Shown: positions 51,477 through 60,582 of the stretch, one piece after another | Position numbering within the stretch: position 1 is the first letter of the stretch | Layout of the letters: every line of letters starts with the position of its first letter | Source: Quadrisphaera sp. RL12-1S | GTDB taxonomy: Bacteria > Actinomycetota > Actinomycetes > Actinomycetales > Quadrisphaeraceae | Length of the DNA: 64,000 bases | Direction of reading: 5' to 3' | Assembly (NCBI RefSeq): GCF_014270065.1 | Contig: NZ_JACNME010000004.1 | Location: 372,001 to 436,000, forward strand | Notes under the pieces: generated by a model | What the model was told of the DNA's origin: nothing | The model's input: the letters and a program-made list of their open reading frames with translations, nothing else | Database searches by the model: none | Translations under genes and position numbers: made by a program

Positions 51477-53678
51477 TCAGCGGTCGCCGGTGCCGCCGGT
51501 GGGCGACGACGAGCCCGCGACGGAGCCGGGGCTGTCGCCACCGGCAGCGGCCTGCAGGGACTCGTGCGCCTTCGCCACCACGTTCTCGGCGGTGAAGCCG
51601 AACTCCTGCATGAGGCGGGCGCCGTCGGCGGAGGCGCCGAAGTGCTCGAGGGAGACCGAGCGGCCGGCGTCGCCGACCACGTCGCGCCAGCCGGCGGCCA
51701 CACCTGCCTCGACGGACACCCGGGCCCTCACCGAGGGCGGCAGCACGGACGCGCGGTAGGCGTCGTCCTGCTCGGCGAACCACTCGCGGCACGGCATCGA
51801 GACCACGCGGGTGCCGATGCCCTGGGCCTGCAGCTGCTCGCGGGCCGCGACGGCCACCTCCACCTCGGAGCCCGTGGCCACGATGATGACCTGGAGGTCG
51901 CCCAGCGAGTCGTCGGCGTCCACGAGCACGTAGCCGCCCTTGAGGGTGCCCTCGGCGGAGCCGAAGACCTCGCGGTCGTACACGGGCAGGTTCTGGCGCG
52001 AGAGCACCAGGCCGGTCGGGCTCTCGGTGTGCTCGAGCGCGCCGCGCCAGGCGTACGCGGTCTCGTTGGCGTCGGCGGGACGGACGACGGCCAGGCCCGG
52101 GATGAGGCGCAGCGCGGCGATGTGCTCGACCGGCTGGTGGGTGGGGCCGTCCTCGCCCAGACCGATCGAGTCGTGCGTCCACACGAAGATCGAGGGGATC
52201 TCCATCAGCGCCGACAGGCGCACCGAGGCGCGCATGTAGTCGCTGAACTGAAGGAACGTGCCGCCGTAGGCGCGGGTGCCGCCGTGCAGCACGATGCCGT
52301 TGATGGCCGCGCCCATGGCGTGCTCGCGGATGCCGAAGTGCAGCGTGCGGCCGTACGGGCCGCCCTTCCACATCGGGGTCTGCCGCGAGGCGGGCAGGAA
52401 GGAGGGCTCGCCCTCCATCGTCGTGTTGTTGGACTCCGCCAGGTCGGCCGAGCCGCCCCACAGCTCCGGCAGGACGCCGGCCAGGCCGGTGAGGACCTCG
52501 CCGCTCGCCTTGCGGGTGGAGACGGCCTTGCCGGCCGGGAAGGACTTCAGCGACTCCGTCCAGCCCTCGGGCAGGGAGCGGGTCTTCAGCCGGTCCAGCA
52601 GGGCGGCGCGCTCGGGGTTCGCCGCGCGCCAGGCGGCGAAGCGGGCGTCCCACCCGTCAGCGCCGGAGCGCAGCTCCTGGGCGCGGGCGGCCAGACCGCG
52701 GGTGCGCTCCAGCACCTCGTCGTCCACGGCGAACGTCTTCTCGGGGTCCAGGCCCAGGACCTGCTTGAGGCCCTTGATCGCGTCGTCGCCGAGGGCGGAG
52801 CCGTGCGACTTGCCGGTGTTCTGCAGCTTCGGCGTGGGCCAGGCGATGATCGTGCGCAGCGCGATGAAGCTCGGGCGGGTGGTCTCGGCCTTCGCCGCCT
52901 GCAGCGCGTCCCACAGGGCCTGCACGTCCTCGACGTAGCCCTCGCCGTCGTCGTGGGAGCCGCCGCGGGTCCAGTCGACGGTCTGCACGTGCCAGCCGTA
53001 CGCCTCGTAGCGCTTGGCCACGTCCTCGGTGAAGGCGATCTCCGTCTGGTCCTCGATGGAGATGTTGTTCTGGTCGTAGATGACCGTGAGGCCGCCCAGC
53101 TGCTGCGTGCCGGCCAGCGAGCTCGCCTCGGCGGAGACGCCCTCCTCGAGGTCGCCGTCGGAGGCGATGGCGTAGACGTGGTGGTCGAACACCGACTCGC
53201 CCGGGGCGGCGTCGGGGTCGAGCAGGCCCCGCTCGCGGCGGGCGGCCATGGCCATGCCGACGGCGTTGGCGACGCCCTGGCCCAGCGGGCCGGTGGTCAC
53301 CTCGACGCCCTTGGTGTGCTTGTACTCGGGGTGCCCGGGGGTCTTGGAGCCCCAGGTGCGCAGCGCCTTGAGGTCGTCGAGCTCGAGCCCGAAGCCGCCC
53401 AGGTACAGCTGGATGTACTGGGTGAGCGCCGAGTGGCCGGCGGAGAGCACGAAGCGGTCGCGCCCGTCCCAGGTGGTGTCGGCCGGGTCGTGCGTGAGGA
53501 GCTTCTGGTAGAGCAGGTACGCCAGGGGGGCCAGGGAGATGGCCGTGCCGGGGTGGCCGTTGCCGACCTTCTGCACCGCGTCGGCGGCGAGGGCGCGGAC
53601 GGTGTCCACGGCGCGCTGGTCGACCTCGTCCCACGCGAGCTTGCCCGCGGTGGTCGTCTGGGCGCTGGTCTGTGTCAC
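51477..53678 (-). CDS. tkt: Transketolase
   Basis: Thiamine-diphosphate enzyme (733 aa) moving two-carbon units between sugar phosphates. [20 protein letters not shown] is the N-terminal signature. The ThDP/Mg site is [15 protein letters not shown] with YDQNNISIE, and the transketolase motif is [19 protein letters not shown]. The last ~25 residues are a Gly/Ser/Pro-rich tail not found in most homologues. The GTG start at 53678 has AGGA upstream. It is divergent from ctaB and heads the pentose-phosphate block. Confidence 0.98.
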   Translation of the reverse strand: MTQTSAQTTTAGKLAWDEVDQRAVDTVRALAADAVQKVGNGHPGTAISLAPLAYLLYQKLLTHDPADTTWDGRDRFVLSAGHSALTQYIQLYLGGFGLELDDLKALRTWGSKTPGHPEYKHTKGVEVTTGPLGQGVANAVGMAMAARRERGLLDPDAAPGESVFDHHVYAIASDGDLEEGVSAEASSLAGTQQLGGLTVIYDQNNISIEDQTEIAFTEDVAKRYEAYGWHVQTVDWTRGGSHDDGEGYVEDVQALWDALQAAKAETTRPSFIALRTIIAWPTPKLQNTGKSHGSALGDDAIKGLKQVLGLDPEKTFAVDDEVLERTRGLAARAQELRSGADGWDARFAAWRAANPERAALLDRLKTRSLPEGWTESLKSFPAGKAVSTRKASGEVLTGLAGVLPELWGGSADLAESNNTTMEGEPSFLPASRQTPMWKGGPYGRTLHFGIREHAMGAAINGIVLHGGTRAYGGTFLQFSDYMRASVRLSALMEIPSIFVWTHDSIGLGEDGPTHQPVEHIAALRLIPGLAVVRPADANETAYAWRGALEHTESPTGLVLSRQNLPVYDREVFGSAEGTLKGGYVLVDADDSLGDLQVIIVATGSEVEVAVAAREQLQAQGIGTRVVSMPCREWFAEQDDAYRASVLPPSVRARVSVEAGVAAGWRDVVGDAGRSVSLEHFGASADGARLMQEFGFTAENVVAKAHESLQAAAGGDSPGSVAGSSSPTGGTGDR

Positions 53679-53758
53679 TGAGCTGTCCTTCCCTCCGCGC
53701 GGCGCGGGAGGGGGCCGCCGCGCGCGTGTCGTCCAGTGGTGCGGCTCTGCTGTCGTTT

Positions 53759-53772
53759 GTGAGCCTACTCAC
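53759..53772 (-). promoter_or_regulatory. tkt promoter -10 covered by inverted repeat GTGAG-N4-CTCAC
   Basis: On the minus strand the hexamer TAGGCT (53762-53767) lies 84 bases upstream of the tkt start. It is enclosed by a perfect GTGAG/CTCAC inverted repeat, so a repressor at this site would block the promoter. The regulator is unknown. Confidence 0.5.
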
Positions 53773-53823
53773 CGGCGCGTCGGGCGCCACGCGTCACCCT
53801 GCCACCCGGGGGACGAGGGGGCC

Positions 53824-53829
53824 GTACAG
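53824..53829 (+). promoter_or_regulatory. Probable ctaB -10
   Basis: TACAGT on the plus strand would start transcription near 53836, giving ctaB a leader of about 80 nt. The divergent tkt -10 is 57 bases away. Confidence 0.5.
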
Positions 53830-53916
53830 TGGCCCCGTCCGTGCCCTGAGGACCGCCGCGCCCCGCCTGGGAGCCGCTCCGTCAGGCCCCTGCTCCAGCG
53901 AGGACCGCGACCGCTC

Positions 53917-54861
53917 GTGACCGCCGTCGAGGACGCCCGTGGCGCCCGCTCCCGCTGGACCCGGCGCCAGCGGGTGGCCGGCTTCGTCGCACTCACCAAG
54001 CCGCGCATCATCGAGCTCCTCCTCATGACCACGGTGCCGACGATGATGCTGGCGCAGCGCGGGCTGCCGCCGTTGTGGCTGCTCGGCGCCACCCTCGTCG
54101 GGGGCACCCTCGCGGCGGGCAGCGCCAACGCCCTCAACTGCTACATCGACCGCGACATCGACATGCGGATGCACCGCACCGGCAAGCGCCCGCTGGTCAC
54201 CGGCGTGGTGACCCCGCCGGAGGCGCTGGCCTTCGGGCTCGTGCTGGGCGCCCTGTCGGTGCTCTGGCTCGGGCTCGTCGTGAACCCGCTCTCGGCGCTG
54301 CTCGCCGCGCTGGCCATCGGCTTCTACGTGGTGGTCTACACCCTCGGCCTCAAGCGCCGCACCAGCCAGAACATCGTCTGGGGCGGCGCCGCGGGCTGCA
54401 TGCCGGTGCTCATCGGCTGGTCGGCCGTGACGGACGGCCTGTCCTGGACGCCGTGGGTGCTCTTCGCGGTGATCTTCCTGTGGACCCCGCCTCACTACTG
54501 GCCGCTGTCCATCAAGTACCGGGCGGACTACGCCGAGGTCGGCGTGCCGATGCTCCCCGTGGTCGCCTCGCCGCTGACGGTCGGCCGCCAGGTGGTGGCC
54601 TACGCGTGGGCCATGGTCGCCGCCTCCCTGCTGCTGGTGCCGATCGCCCCGACCGGCCCGGTCTACGCCGCCGCCGCGGTGCTCCTGGGCGGCTGGTTCC
54701 TCGTGGAGGCCCACGGCCTGCTCCGGCGCGCCCGCCGCGTCACCTCCGCAGACGAGGTCGGCGCGATGCGCCTGTTCCACACCTCCATCAGCTACCTGAC
54801 GCTGCTGTTCCTCGCGATCGCCGTGGACGCGGTCGTGCCGCTGCAGCCCCTGTTCTCCTGA
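53917..54861 (+). CDS. ctaB: Protoheme IX farnesyltransferase (heme O synthase)
   Basis: Membrane prenyltransferase of the UbiA family (314 aa) that adds a farnesyl group to heme B, giving heme O for cytochrome oxidase. The polyprenyl-diphosphate motif is [20 protein letters not shown] near residue 71, and the second acidic motif is in [14 protein letters not shown]. About nine membrane segments are visible, beginning at [19 protein letters not shown]. The GTG at 53917 gives the normal length; a clear ribosome binding site is lacking. Divergent from tkt and convergent with ctaA, the next enzyme of the pathway. Confidence 0.97.
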   Translation: MTAVEDARGARSRWTRRQRVAGFVALTKPRIIELLLMTTVPTMMLAQRGLPPLWLLGATLVGGTLAAGSANALNCYIDRDIDMRMHRTGKRPLVTGVVTPPEALAFGLVLGALSVLWLGLVVNPLSALLAALAIGFYVVVYTLGLKRRTSQNIVWGGAAGCMPVLIGWSAVTDGLSWTPWVLFAVIFLWTPPHYWPLSIKYRADYAEVGVPMLPVVASPLTVGRQVVAYAWAMVAASLLLVPIAPTGPVYAAAAVLLGGWFLVEAHGLLRRARRVTSADEVGAMRLFHTSISYLTLLFLAIAVDAVVPLQPLFS

Positions 54862-55230
54862 CCTGCCTGGCGGGCTGAGCGCAGCCGGCGGGCCGCCGGC
54901 AGCGCCGGTCGTCGTCGTCCTCGTCTCCTCCTTGCTGGCTCAGGGTGGCCCCGGTCCACACCTAGAGGACCGGGGCCACCCCGGTCCCGTCCGCAGGTGC
55001 ACCAGAGCCACTCAGCGCGAGCCCCTGGGAGCTCAGGACGACGACGGGGCACCCCCACGTGGAGCCCGGCTGCGCCGTGGCCGGAGTCCGTGGCCGAGAC
55101 CGACCTCGCGGCACTCCGCCGCTGCGCCGCGGTGGGTGGACGGGGTCCCGTCCCCGGACGGACCGGGGTGGCCCTGGTCCACTCCGACGGGACCAGGGCC
55201 ACCCCGAGCCAGCGAGGACGGGGGGCAGCG
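54862..55230. repeat. Gene-free 369-bp region with two near-identical long palindromes (54943-54981, 55164-55206)
   Basis: Between the convergent ctaB and ctaA genes lie two perfect hairpins: a 15-bp stem GGGTGGCCCCGGTCC (54943-54981) and a 17-bp stem CGGGGTGGCCCTGGTCC (55164-55206). Each loop is 9 nt. The outer flanks extend the match in inverted orientation (GCTGGCTC at 54935 and GAGCCAGC at 55207). Thus the block has inverted ends of about 24 bp with two mismatches. An additional inverted pair, GTCGTCGTCCT near 54911 and AGGACGACGAC near 55035, is internal. I find no credible gene inside. The hairpins can act as terminators for either gene. Confidence 0.8.
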
Positions 55231-56220
55231 TCAGGCGGCGCGGGCGGGGGTGGCCGCGGCGGCGCCGGTGCGCTCGCGCAGGGACGTCCACAGCGCGGTC
55301 ACCGCCACCACCAGCAGGCAGGCGCCCAGCATGTGCAGCGCCACCAGCCCCACGGGGAGGGCGGTCGCGTACTGGACGTACCCGATCGCGCCCTGCAGCA
55401 CCACCACGCCCAGCACCCACCAGCCGCGGCGCCGCGCCACCGCCGGTGACGGGGAGGTGTGCAGCGCCACGAGCAGGCCCACCAGCAGGCCGACGAGCAG
55501 GAGCACCAGGTCGGCGTGGAGCCAGCTGACGGTGCGCGGGTCGAGGGCGTAGCGGGCGGGCTCGACCGCATCACCGGAGTGCGGGCCGGCGCCGGTGACC
55601 ACGGTGCCGACGGCGAGCACCGCGGCGCTGACCGCCACCAGGCCCACGGCGAGCATCCTCACGGCGCGGTGCACGAGCAGCCGGGGCGCGCCGTCGCCCT
55701 CGAGCGCCCTCAGGAGGAGCAGCGTGGAGGCCGCCACCAGCACCATCGACACGAGGAAGTGCACGGACACGGTGACCGGTGACAGCCGCGTCAGCACCGT
55801 GATGCCGCCGATGACGGCCTGGGCGAGCACCCCCACCACCGGGACGACGGCGAGGGCGCGCAGCCGGCGGCGCGGGGCGCCGTCCGGGCCGCGCAGCCGC
55901 CACACGGCCACGAGGGCGGCCACGGCCAGCACGAGCACGAGGAACGTCAGGGTGCGGTTGCCGAACTCGATGTACTTGTGGAAGCCCTGGGCCTGGTGGA
56001 CGGTCGGCACGTACGAGCCGGGCGCGCACTGCGGCCAGGTGGGGCAGCCCAGCCCGGACCCGGTGAGCCGGACGGCTCCGCCGGTGACCACGATGCCCAC
56101 CTCGGCGACGAGGTTGGCCAGCAGCACCGCCCGGGTGCCGCGGCCCAGGCGGCCGGCGGCCGGGGCCGGGTCCTGCGGCGAGGGCGTCGCGGGTCCGGGG
56201 CGGGCCGTGGTGCTGGTCAC
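55231..56220 (-). CDS. ctaA: Heme A synthase
   Basis: CtaA (329 aa) oxidises heme O to heme A in the membrane. Eight hydrophobic segments are visible, and the extracellular loop contains the paired cysteines GCPTWPQC seen in Bacillus-type CtaA. Heme-ligand histidines appear in QGFHKYIEFGNR, VSVHFLVSMV, SWLHADLVLL and VALHMLGACL. The GTG at 56220 was chosen because TACCCT lies 6 bases upstream on the minus strand, and the longer frame adds only a basic, non-conserved leader. Confidence 0.95.
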   Translation of the reverse strand: MTSTTARPGPATPSPQDPAPAAGRLGRGTRAVLLANLVAEVGIVVTGGAVRLTGSGLGCPTWPQCAPGSYVPTVHQAQGFHKYIEFGNRTLTFLVLVLAVAALVAVWRLRGPDGAPRRRLRALAVVPVVGVLAQAVIGGITVLTRLSPVTVSVHFLVSMVLVAASTLLLLRALEGDGAPRLLVHRAVRMLAVGLVAVSAAVLAVGTVVTGAGPHSGDAVEPARYALDPRTVSWLHADLVLLLVGLLVGLLVALHTSPSPAVARRRGWWVLGVVVLQGAIGYVQYATALPVGLVALHMLGACLLVVAVTALWTSLRERTGAAAATPARAA

Positions 56221-56293
56221 CCCAGCAGGGTAGGTGCGGTCGCTGACCGCTCCGGCACGTCGAGCGCCCCGGGCGCCTGTCGCGTGCGCCACA

Positions 56294-56323
56294 GAGCTGA
56301 CCCGGCGGCTGCCGGGTCAGCTC
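56294..56323 (-). terminator. Terminator hairpin overlapping the ABC permease stop codon
   Basis: GAGCTGACCCGGC and its complement form a 13-bp stem with a 4-nt loop. On the minus strand the permease stop codon lies within the upstream arm, so terminator and coding sequence overlap. Confidence 0.75.
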
Positions 56324-57138
56324 CAGCGGAAGGTGCGCACCACGAGCGCCCCGGCCACCGCGGCCCACGCCACGAGCACCGCGCACGGCCCGAGCGCCAG
56401 CGCCCCGTCGAGCGCGGCCGCGCGCACGGCGTCGCCCAGCGCCGCCGACGGCAGCACCGCCAGCAGCGGCCCCGCTGCTCCAGCGGCCTCGCGCGGCACC
56501 AGCAGCCCGACGCCGGCGAGCAGCACCCACACGAGGTTGGCCACGGCGAGCACGGCCTCGGCCCGCAGCGTCCCCGCCAGCAGCAGCGCCAGCGCCGCGA
56601 ACGCCGCGGTGCCGAGCAGGAGCGCCACCAGCAGCAGCGGCACCGCAGCCGCCCCCGCGGCCAGCGGCTGCCACCCGAGCGCGAGCGCCAGGATGCCGAG
56701 CGCCACCACCTGCAGCGCCTCCACCGCGAGCACGGCGAGACCCCGGCCCAGCAGCAGGCCGGACCGGCCCAGGGGCGTGGTGGCCAGCAGGCGCAGCACC
56801 CCGTAGCGGCGGTCGAAGCCGAGGGCGATGGCCTGCCCCGTGAAGGCCGTCGACAGCACGGCCAGCCCGAGGACGCCCGGCGCGACGACGTCGATGCGCG
56901 CCGAGCCCGCCAGCGACGCCGGGACGACGACGGCCCCGACGGGCGTGCGCGCCAGCACGAGCAGCGCCAGGGCCGGGAGCACCAGGCTCACGAGCAGCTG
57001 CTCGCCGTTGCGCAGCAGGACGCCCAGCTCGAAGCGGGCCTGCGCCACGACCCTGCGGGCGGCCGGAGCGGCGCCGCCGCCCGGGGCGAGCACGAGCCCG
57101 CCCGCCGTCGTCGTCACCTGGCCCTCCCCGCCGGTCAC
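56317..57138 (-). CDS. ABC-2 type transporter permease
   Basis: A 273-aa membrane subunit of an ABC-2 (drug/polymer export) system with about six hydrophobic segments. The cytoplasmic stretch ALGFDRRYGVLRLLATTPLG is the family's conserved loop after the second helix. The GTG at 57138 overlaps the ATPase stop (GTGA); an in-frame GTG at 57117 with GGGAGGG upstream is an alternative. In Mycobacterium a similar two-component exporter of unknown substrate lies between ctaA and sufR, so its neighbourhood is conserved. Confidence 0.88.
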   Translation of the reverse strand: MTGGEGQVTTTAGGLVLAPGGGAAPAARRVVAQARFELGVLLRNGEQLLVSLVLPALALLVLARTPVGAVVVPASLAGSARIDVVAPGVLGLAVLSTAFTGQAIALGFDRRYGVLRLLATTPLGRSGLLLGRGLAVLAVEALQVVALGILALALGWQPLAAGAAAVPLLLVALLLGTAAFAALALLLAGTLRAEAVLAVANLVWVLLAGVGLLVPREAAGAAGPLLAVLPSAALGDAVRAAALDGALALGPCAVLVAWAAVAGALVVRTFRWS

Positions 57139-58091
57139 GCCGCCCACCGCGAGGGCCCGCCGGTCAGCTCGAGCACCACGTCCTCCAGGGACCGGCGGCC
57201 CACGGCCAGGCCCTCGGGCAGCACCCCCTGCGCGGCGCACCAGGAGGCGGCGGTGGCCACCACCTGCGGGTCGACGGCGCCCGGCTGCAGCGCGGTCACC
57301 TCGTAGCGGCCCGGCTCGGCCTCGTCCGTGGCGACCGTGGTGGGCAGGGCCGCGCGCAGCGCGTCCAGCGGCAGCCCGGCCGGAGCGCCGAAGCGCAGCA
57401 CCTCAGGTCCGGAGGACGTCAGCTGCGCCACCGTGCCGGTGGCGACCGCGCGGCCCTCGCGGACGACGACGACGGCGTCGGCCAGGCGCTCGGCCTCGGC
57501 CATGGAGTGCGTGGTCAGCAGGACCGCCGTGCCGGCGGCGCGCAGCTGCTCCAGCAGGTCCCACACGACGGCGCGGGCGTGCGGGTCCAGCCCGGTGCTC
57601 GGCTCGTCGAGGAAGGCCAGCTCGGGGCGGCCGACGACGGCGCACGCCAGGGCCAGGCGCTGCTTCTGCCCCCCCGACAGGCGCCGCACGTTGCTGCGGC
57701 CGAACTCGTCGATCCCCAGCAGGCGCGCCAGCGCGGCGACGTCCATCGGCTCGGCGTGCTGGGCGGCGACCAGGCGCAGCACGGACATCGCCGGAGCCCC
57801 GCCGGGCATGCCGCCGTCCTGCAGCAGCACGCCGGTGCGGGCGGCGAGGGCGCGGCCGTCGGTGCGCGGGTCGAGCCCGAGCACCTCGAGGGTGCCGCCG
57901 TCCGGGCGGCGCAGCCCGGTGCAGCACTCCACCAGGGTGGTCTTGCCGGCGCCGTTGGGCCCGAGGACGGCGGTCACCTCGCCGCGCTGCGCCCGCAGGT
58001 CGAGGCCGTCCAGCGCGGTGCGGCGCCCGTAGCGCTTGACCAGGCCGCGCACCACCAGCGCGGCGGCGGCGTCGCCGCGGGGTGGGAGCAC
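57135..58091 (-). CDS. ABC transporter ATPase (ABC-2 export system)
   Basis: A 318-aa DrrA-like ATPase. Walker A is GPNGAGKTTLVECC near residue 45, the signature LSGGQKQRLALACAVV, Walker B LAFLDEPSTGLDP and the switch histidine in LLTTHSMAEAERLAD. The C-terminal ~80 residues form a non-conserved domain with an alpha/beta character, as in drug or lipid exporters. The GTG at 58091 is 7 bases after a minus-strand TAGACT. Divergent from sufR. Substrate unknown; a link with heme or oxidase biogenesis is suggested only by position. Confidence 0.92.
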   Translation of the reverse strand: MLPPRGDAAAALVVRGLVKRYGRRTALDGLDLRAQRGEVTAVLGPNGAGKTTLVECCTGLRRPDGGTLEVLGLDPRTDGRALAARTGVLLQDGGMPGGAPAMSVLRLVAAQHAEPMDVAALARLLGIDEFGRSNVRRLSGGQKQRLALACAVVGRPELAFLDEPSTGLDPHARAVVWDLLEQLRAAGTAVLLTTHSMAEAERLADAVVVVREGRAVATGTVAQLTSSGPEVLRFGAPAGLPLDALRAALPTTVATDEAEPGRYEVTALQPGAVDPQVVATAASWCAAQGVLPEGLAVGRRSLEDVVLELTGGPSRWAA

Positions 58092-58250
58092 GTCCGGGAG
58101 TCTAGGTCGGCCCGGGAGCGGTCTCCGCGCTGCGTGATCGTCGCCTGGTCGTCGCCTGGTCGCTGCGTGGTCGCGGCCCGCGGGCGGCCGGCCGGGGGCG
58201 TGACGGTGCTCACGGGAGGTCGGGCGCGTCGCGGGGGAAGGGGATTAGGG

Positions 58251-58260
58251 CACCATGGTG
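58251..58260. promoter_or_regulatory. Palindrome CACCATGGTG at the sufR promoter
   Basis: A perfect 10-bp palindrome overlaps the end of a TAGGGC hexamer (58246-58251) and ends 12 bases before the sufR ATG. SufR proteins repress their own operon, so this is a plausible operator, but the site is short. Confidence 0.4.
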
Positions 58261-58271
58261 TTGTGCAAAGC

Positions 58272-59141
58272 ATGGCCACCTCCGAGACCCCGGGCGCCGC
58301 GCACGCCTCGGCGGCGCCGGAGCTGTCCGCGGCCAGCACCCGGGAGCGCGTCTCGCGCACCGTCCTGGCCCGCGGTCCGGTGACGGCGGCGCAGCTGGCG
58401 GCGGACCTGGGCATCACCCCCGCCGCGGTGCGCCGCCACCTCGACGCGCTCGCCGCCGACGGCCTCGTCCGCCAGGCGCCGCTGATCGCCGGTGCCGCCG
58501 GGCGCGGTCCCGGCCGCCCCGCCCGCGGCTGGGTGGCCACCCAGGCGGGCCACGCCGCGGCACCCGGCGCCTACGACGACCTCGCCGCCGCCGCGCTCAG
58601 CGCGCTCGAGCGCGAGGCCGGCCACGAGGCGCTGGAGCGCTTCGCCCGCCAGCGCGCGGACGAGCTGGAGGCCCGCCACCGCGACAGCGTGGAGGCCGCG
58701 GGCCCCGCGCCGGCCGCGCGCGCCGGAGCGCTGGCGCAGGCCCTCTCCGTCGACGGCTACGCTGCGCGGACCGCCGTGCTCGGCAGCCCGCGCACCACCG
58801 CAGCGGCGCAGGGACAGGCACCGGTGCCGACCTCGGTGCAGCTGGTCCAGGGCCACTGCCCGGTGCAGGCGGTGGCCGGTCGCCACCCCGAGCTGTGCGA
58901 GGCGGAGACGGAGGCCTTCGCCCGGCTCATCGGCGCCCCGGTGCGCCGCCTGGCCACCCTCGCGGCCGGGCACCACGCGTGCACCACGCACGTGACGACC
59001 ACTCCGAGCAGCCCGACCAGCCCGAGCAGCCCGACCACCCGCACCAGCCAGGACGACCGGACCAGCCAGGCCCCACAGACCAGCCAGACCAGCCAGCAGA
59101 CCCCGCAGACGTCGCACCCCACCCAGGGACGGAGCGCATGA
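58272..59141 (+). CDS. sufR: Fe-S cluster-sensing transcriptional repressor SufR
   Basis: A DeoR/ArsR-like winged-helix regulator (289 aa) of the suf operon. The helix-turn-helix is [20 protein letters not shown] (residues ~37-56). The cluster-binding cysteines are in GHCPVQ, ELCEAE (12 residues later) and HHACTTH, matching SufR's C-x12-C plus a distal cysteine. The last ~45 residues are a Thr/Ser/Gln/Pro repeat tail absent from normal SufR. The ATG at 58272 was preferred; GTG at 58263 is possible. It overlaps sufB by four bases (ATGA). Confidence 0.9.
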   Translation: MATSETPGAAHASAAPELSAASTRERVSRTVLARGPVTAAQLAADLGITPAAVRRHLDALAADGLVRQAPLIAGAAGRGPGRPARGWVATQAGHAAAPGAYDDLAAAALSALEREAGHEALERFARQRADELEARHRDSVEAAGPAPAARAGALAQALSVDGYAARTAVLGSPRTTAAAQGQAPVPTSVQLVQGHCPVQAVAGRHPELCEAETEAFARLIGAPVRRLATLAAGHHACTTHVTTTPSSPTSPSSPTTRTSQDDRTSQAPQTSQTSQQTPQTSHPTQGRSA

Positions 59142-60580
59142 GCACAGACACCAGCCCCGAGCTCAACGACATCGAGGCCCGCAACCCCGAGCTCGCCGGT
59201 CTCGGCACCTACCAGTACGGGTGGGCCGACCCCGACGCCGCCGGCGCCTCGGCGCGCCGCGGGCTGTCCGAGGACGTCGTGCGCGACATCTCGGGCCGCA
59301 AGGACGAGCCCGAGTGGATGCTCCGCACCCGCCTCAAGGCGCTGAAGATGTTCGGCCGCAAGCCGATGCCGGACTGGGGCAGCGACCTGTCCGAGATCGA
59401 CTTCGACAACATCAAGTACTTCGTGAAGTCCACGGAGAAGCAGGCGGCCAGCTGGGACGACCTGCCCGCGGACATCAAGAGCACCTACGACCGCCTGGGC
59501 ATCCCGGAGGCGGAGAAGCAGCGCCTCGTGGCCGGCGTCGCCGCGCAGTACGAGTCCGAGGTGGTCTACCACCAGATCAACGAGGAGCTCGAGCGCCAGG
59601 GCGTCATCTTCCTGGACACCGACACCGGCCTGCGCGAGCACCCGGAGCTGTTCCAGGAGTACTTCGGCTCCGTGATCCCCCCGGGCGACAACAAGTTCGC
59701 CGCCCTCAACACGGCCGTGTGGTCGGGCGGGTCCTTCATCTACGTGCCGCCGGGCGTCCACGTGGAGATCCCGCTGCAGGCCTACTTCCGGATCAACACC
59801 GAGAACATGGGCCAGTTCGAGCGCACGCTGATCATCGCCGACGAGGGCTCGTACGTGCACTACGTCGAGGGCTGCACCGCGCCGATCTACAAGTCCGACT
59901 CGCTGCACTCCGCGGTGGTCGAGATCGTCGTGAAGAAGAACGCCCGCGTGCGCTACACGACCATCCAGAACTGGTCGAACAACGTCTACAACCTCGTCAC
60001 CAAGCGGGCGACCGCCGCCGAGGGCGCCACCATGGAGTGGATCGACGGCAACATCGGCTCCAAGGTGACGATGAAGTACCCGGCGATCTTCCTCATGGGT
60101 GAGCACGCCAAGGGCGAGACGCTGTCCATCGCCTTCGCCGGCGAGGGCCAGCACCAGGACGCCGGCGCCAAGATGGTGCACGCGGCGCCGCACACGTCCA
60201 GCTCGATCATCTCCAAGTCGGTGGCCCGCGGCGGCGGCCGCAGCTCCTACCGGGGTCTGGTGCAGGTGCTCGAGGGCGCCGGGCACTCGGCCTCGACGGT
60301 GCGCTGCGACGCGCTGCTGGTGGACTCCATCAGCCGCTCGGACACCTACCCCTACGTCGACGTCCGCGAGGACGACGTGTCCATGGGCCACGAGGCGACC
60401 GTCTCCAAGGTCTCCGAGGACCAGCTCTTCTACCTCATGAGCCGCGGCATGGCCGAGGACGAGGCGATGGCGATGATCGTGCGCGGCTTCATCGAGCCGA
60501 TCGCCCGCGAGCTGCCCATGGAGTACGCCCTCGAGCTCAACCGGCTCATCGAGCTGCAGATGGAAGGAGCGGTCGGCTGA
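59138..60580 (+). CDS. sufB: Fe-S cluster assembly scaffold SufB
   Basis: SufB (480 aa) forms the SufBC2D scaffold on which Fe-S clusters are built. The family beta-helix is complete: [35 protein letters not shown] (the conserved Cys acts in sulfur transfer) and [20 protein letters not shown] near the end. Unlike the Mycobacterium tuberculosis gene it carries no intein. It is coupled to sufR upstream and followed by sufD after two bases. Confidence 0.97.
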   Translation: MSTDTSPELNDIEARNPELAGLGTYQYGWADPDAAGASARRGLSEDVVRDISGRKDEPEWMLRTRLKALKMFGRKPMPDWGSDLSEIDFDNIKYFVKSTEKQAASWDDLPADIKSTYDRLGIPEAEKQRLVAGVAAQYESEVVYHQINEELERQGVIFLDTDTGLREHPELFQEYFGSVIPPGDNKFAALNTAVWSGGSFIYVPPGVHVEIPLQAYFRINTENMGQFERTLIIADEGSYVHYVEGCTAPIYKSDSLHSAVVEIVVKKNARVRYTTIQNWSNNVYNLVTKRATAAEGATMEWIDGNIGSKVTMKYPAIFLMGEHAKGETLSIAFAGEGQHQDAGAKMVHAAPHTSSSIISKSVARGGGRSSYRGLVQVLEGAGHSASTVRCDALLVDSISRSDTYPYVDVREDDVSMGHEATVSKVSEDQLFYLMSRGMAEDEAMAMIVRGFIEPIARELPMEYALELNRLIELQMEGAVG

Positions 60581-60582
60581 GC

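Noticed and set aside
54862-55230. Small protein genes in the ctaB-ctaA gap
   Set aside because: Several short frames cross the gap, but all are antisense or run into ctaA, lack ribosome binding sites and are explained by the palindromes.
59138-60580. Intein in SufB
   Set aside because: Mycobacterial sufB often holds an intein. Here the protein is a continuous 480 aa of normal SufB length, with no splicing motifs.
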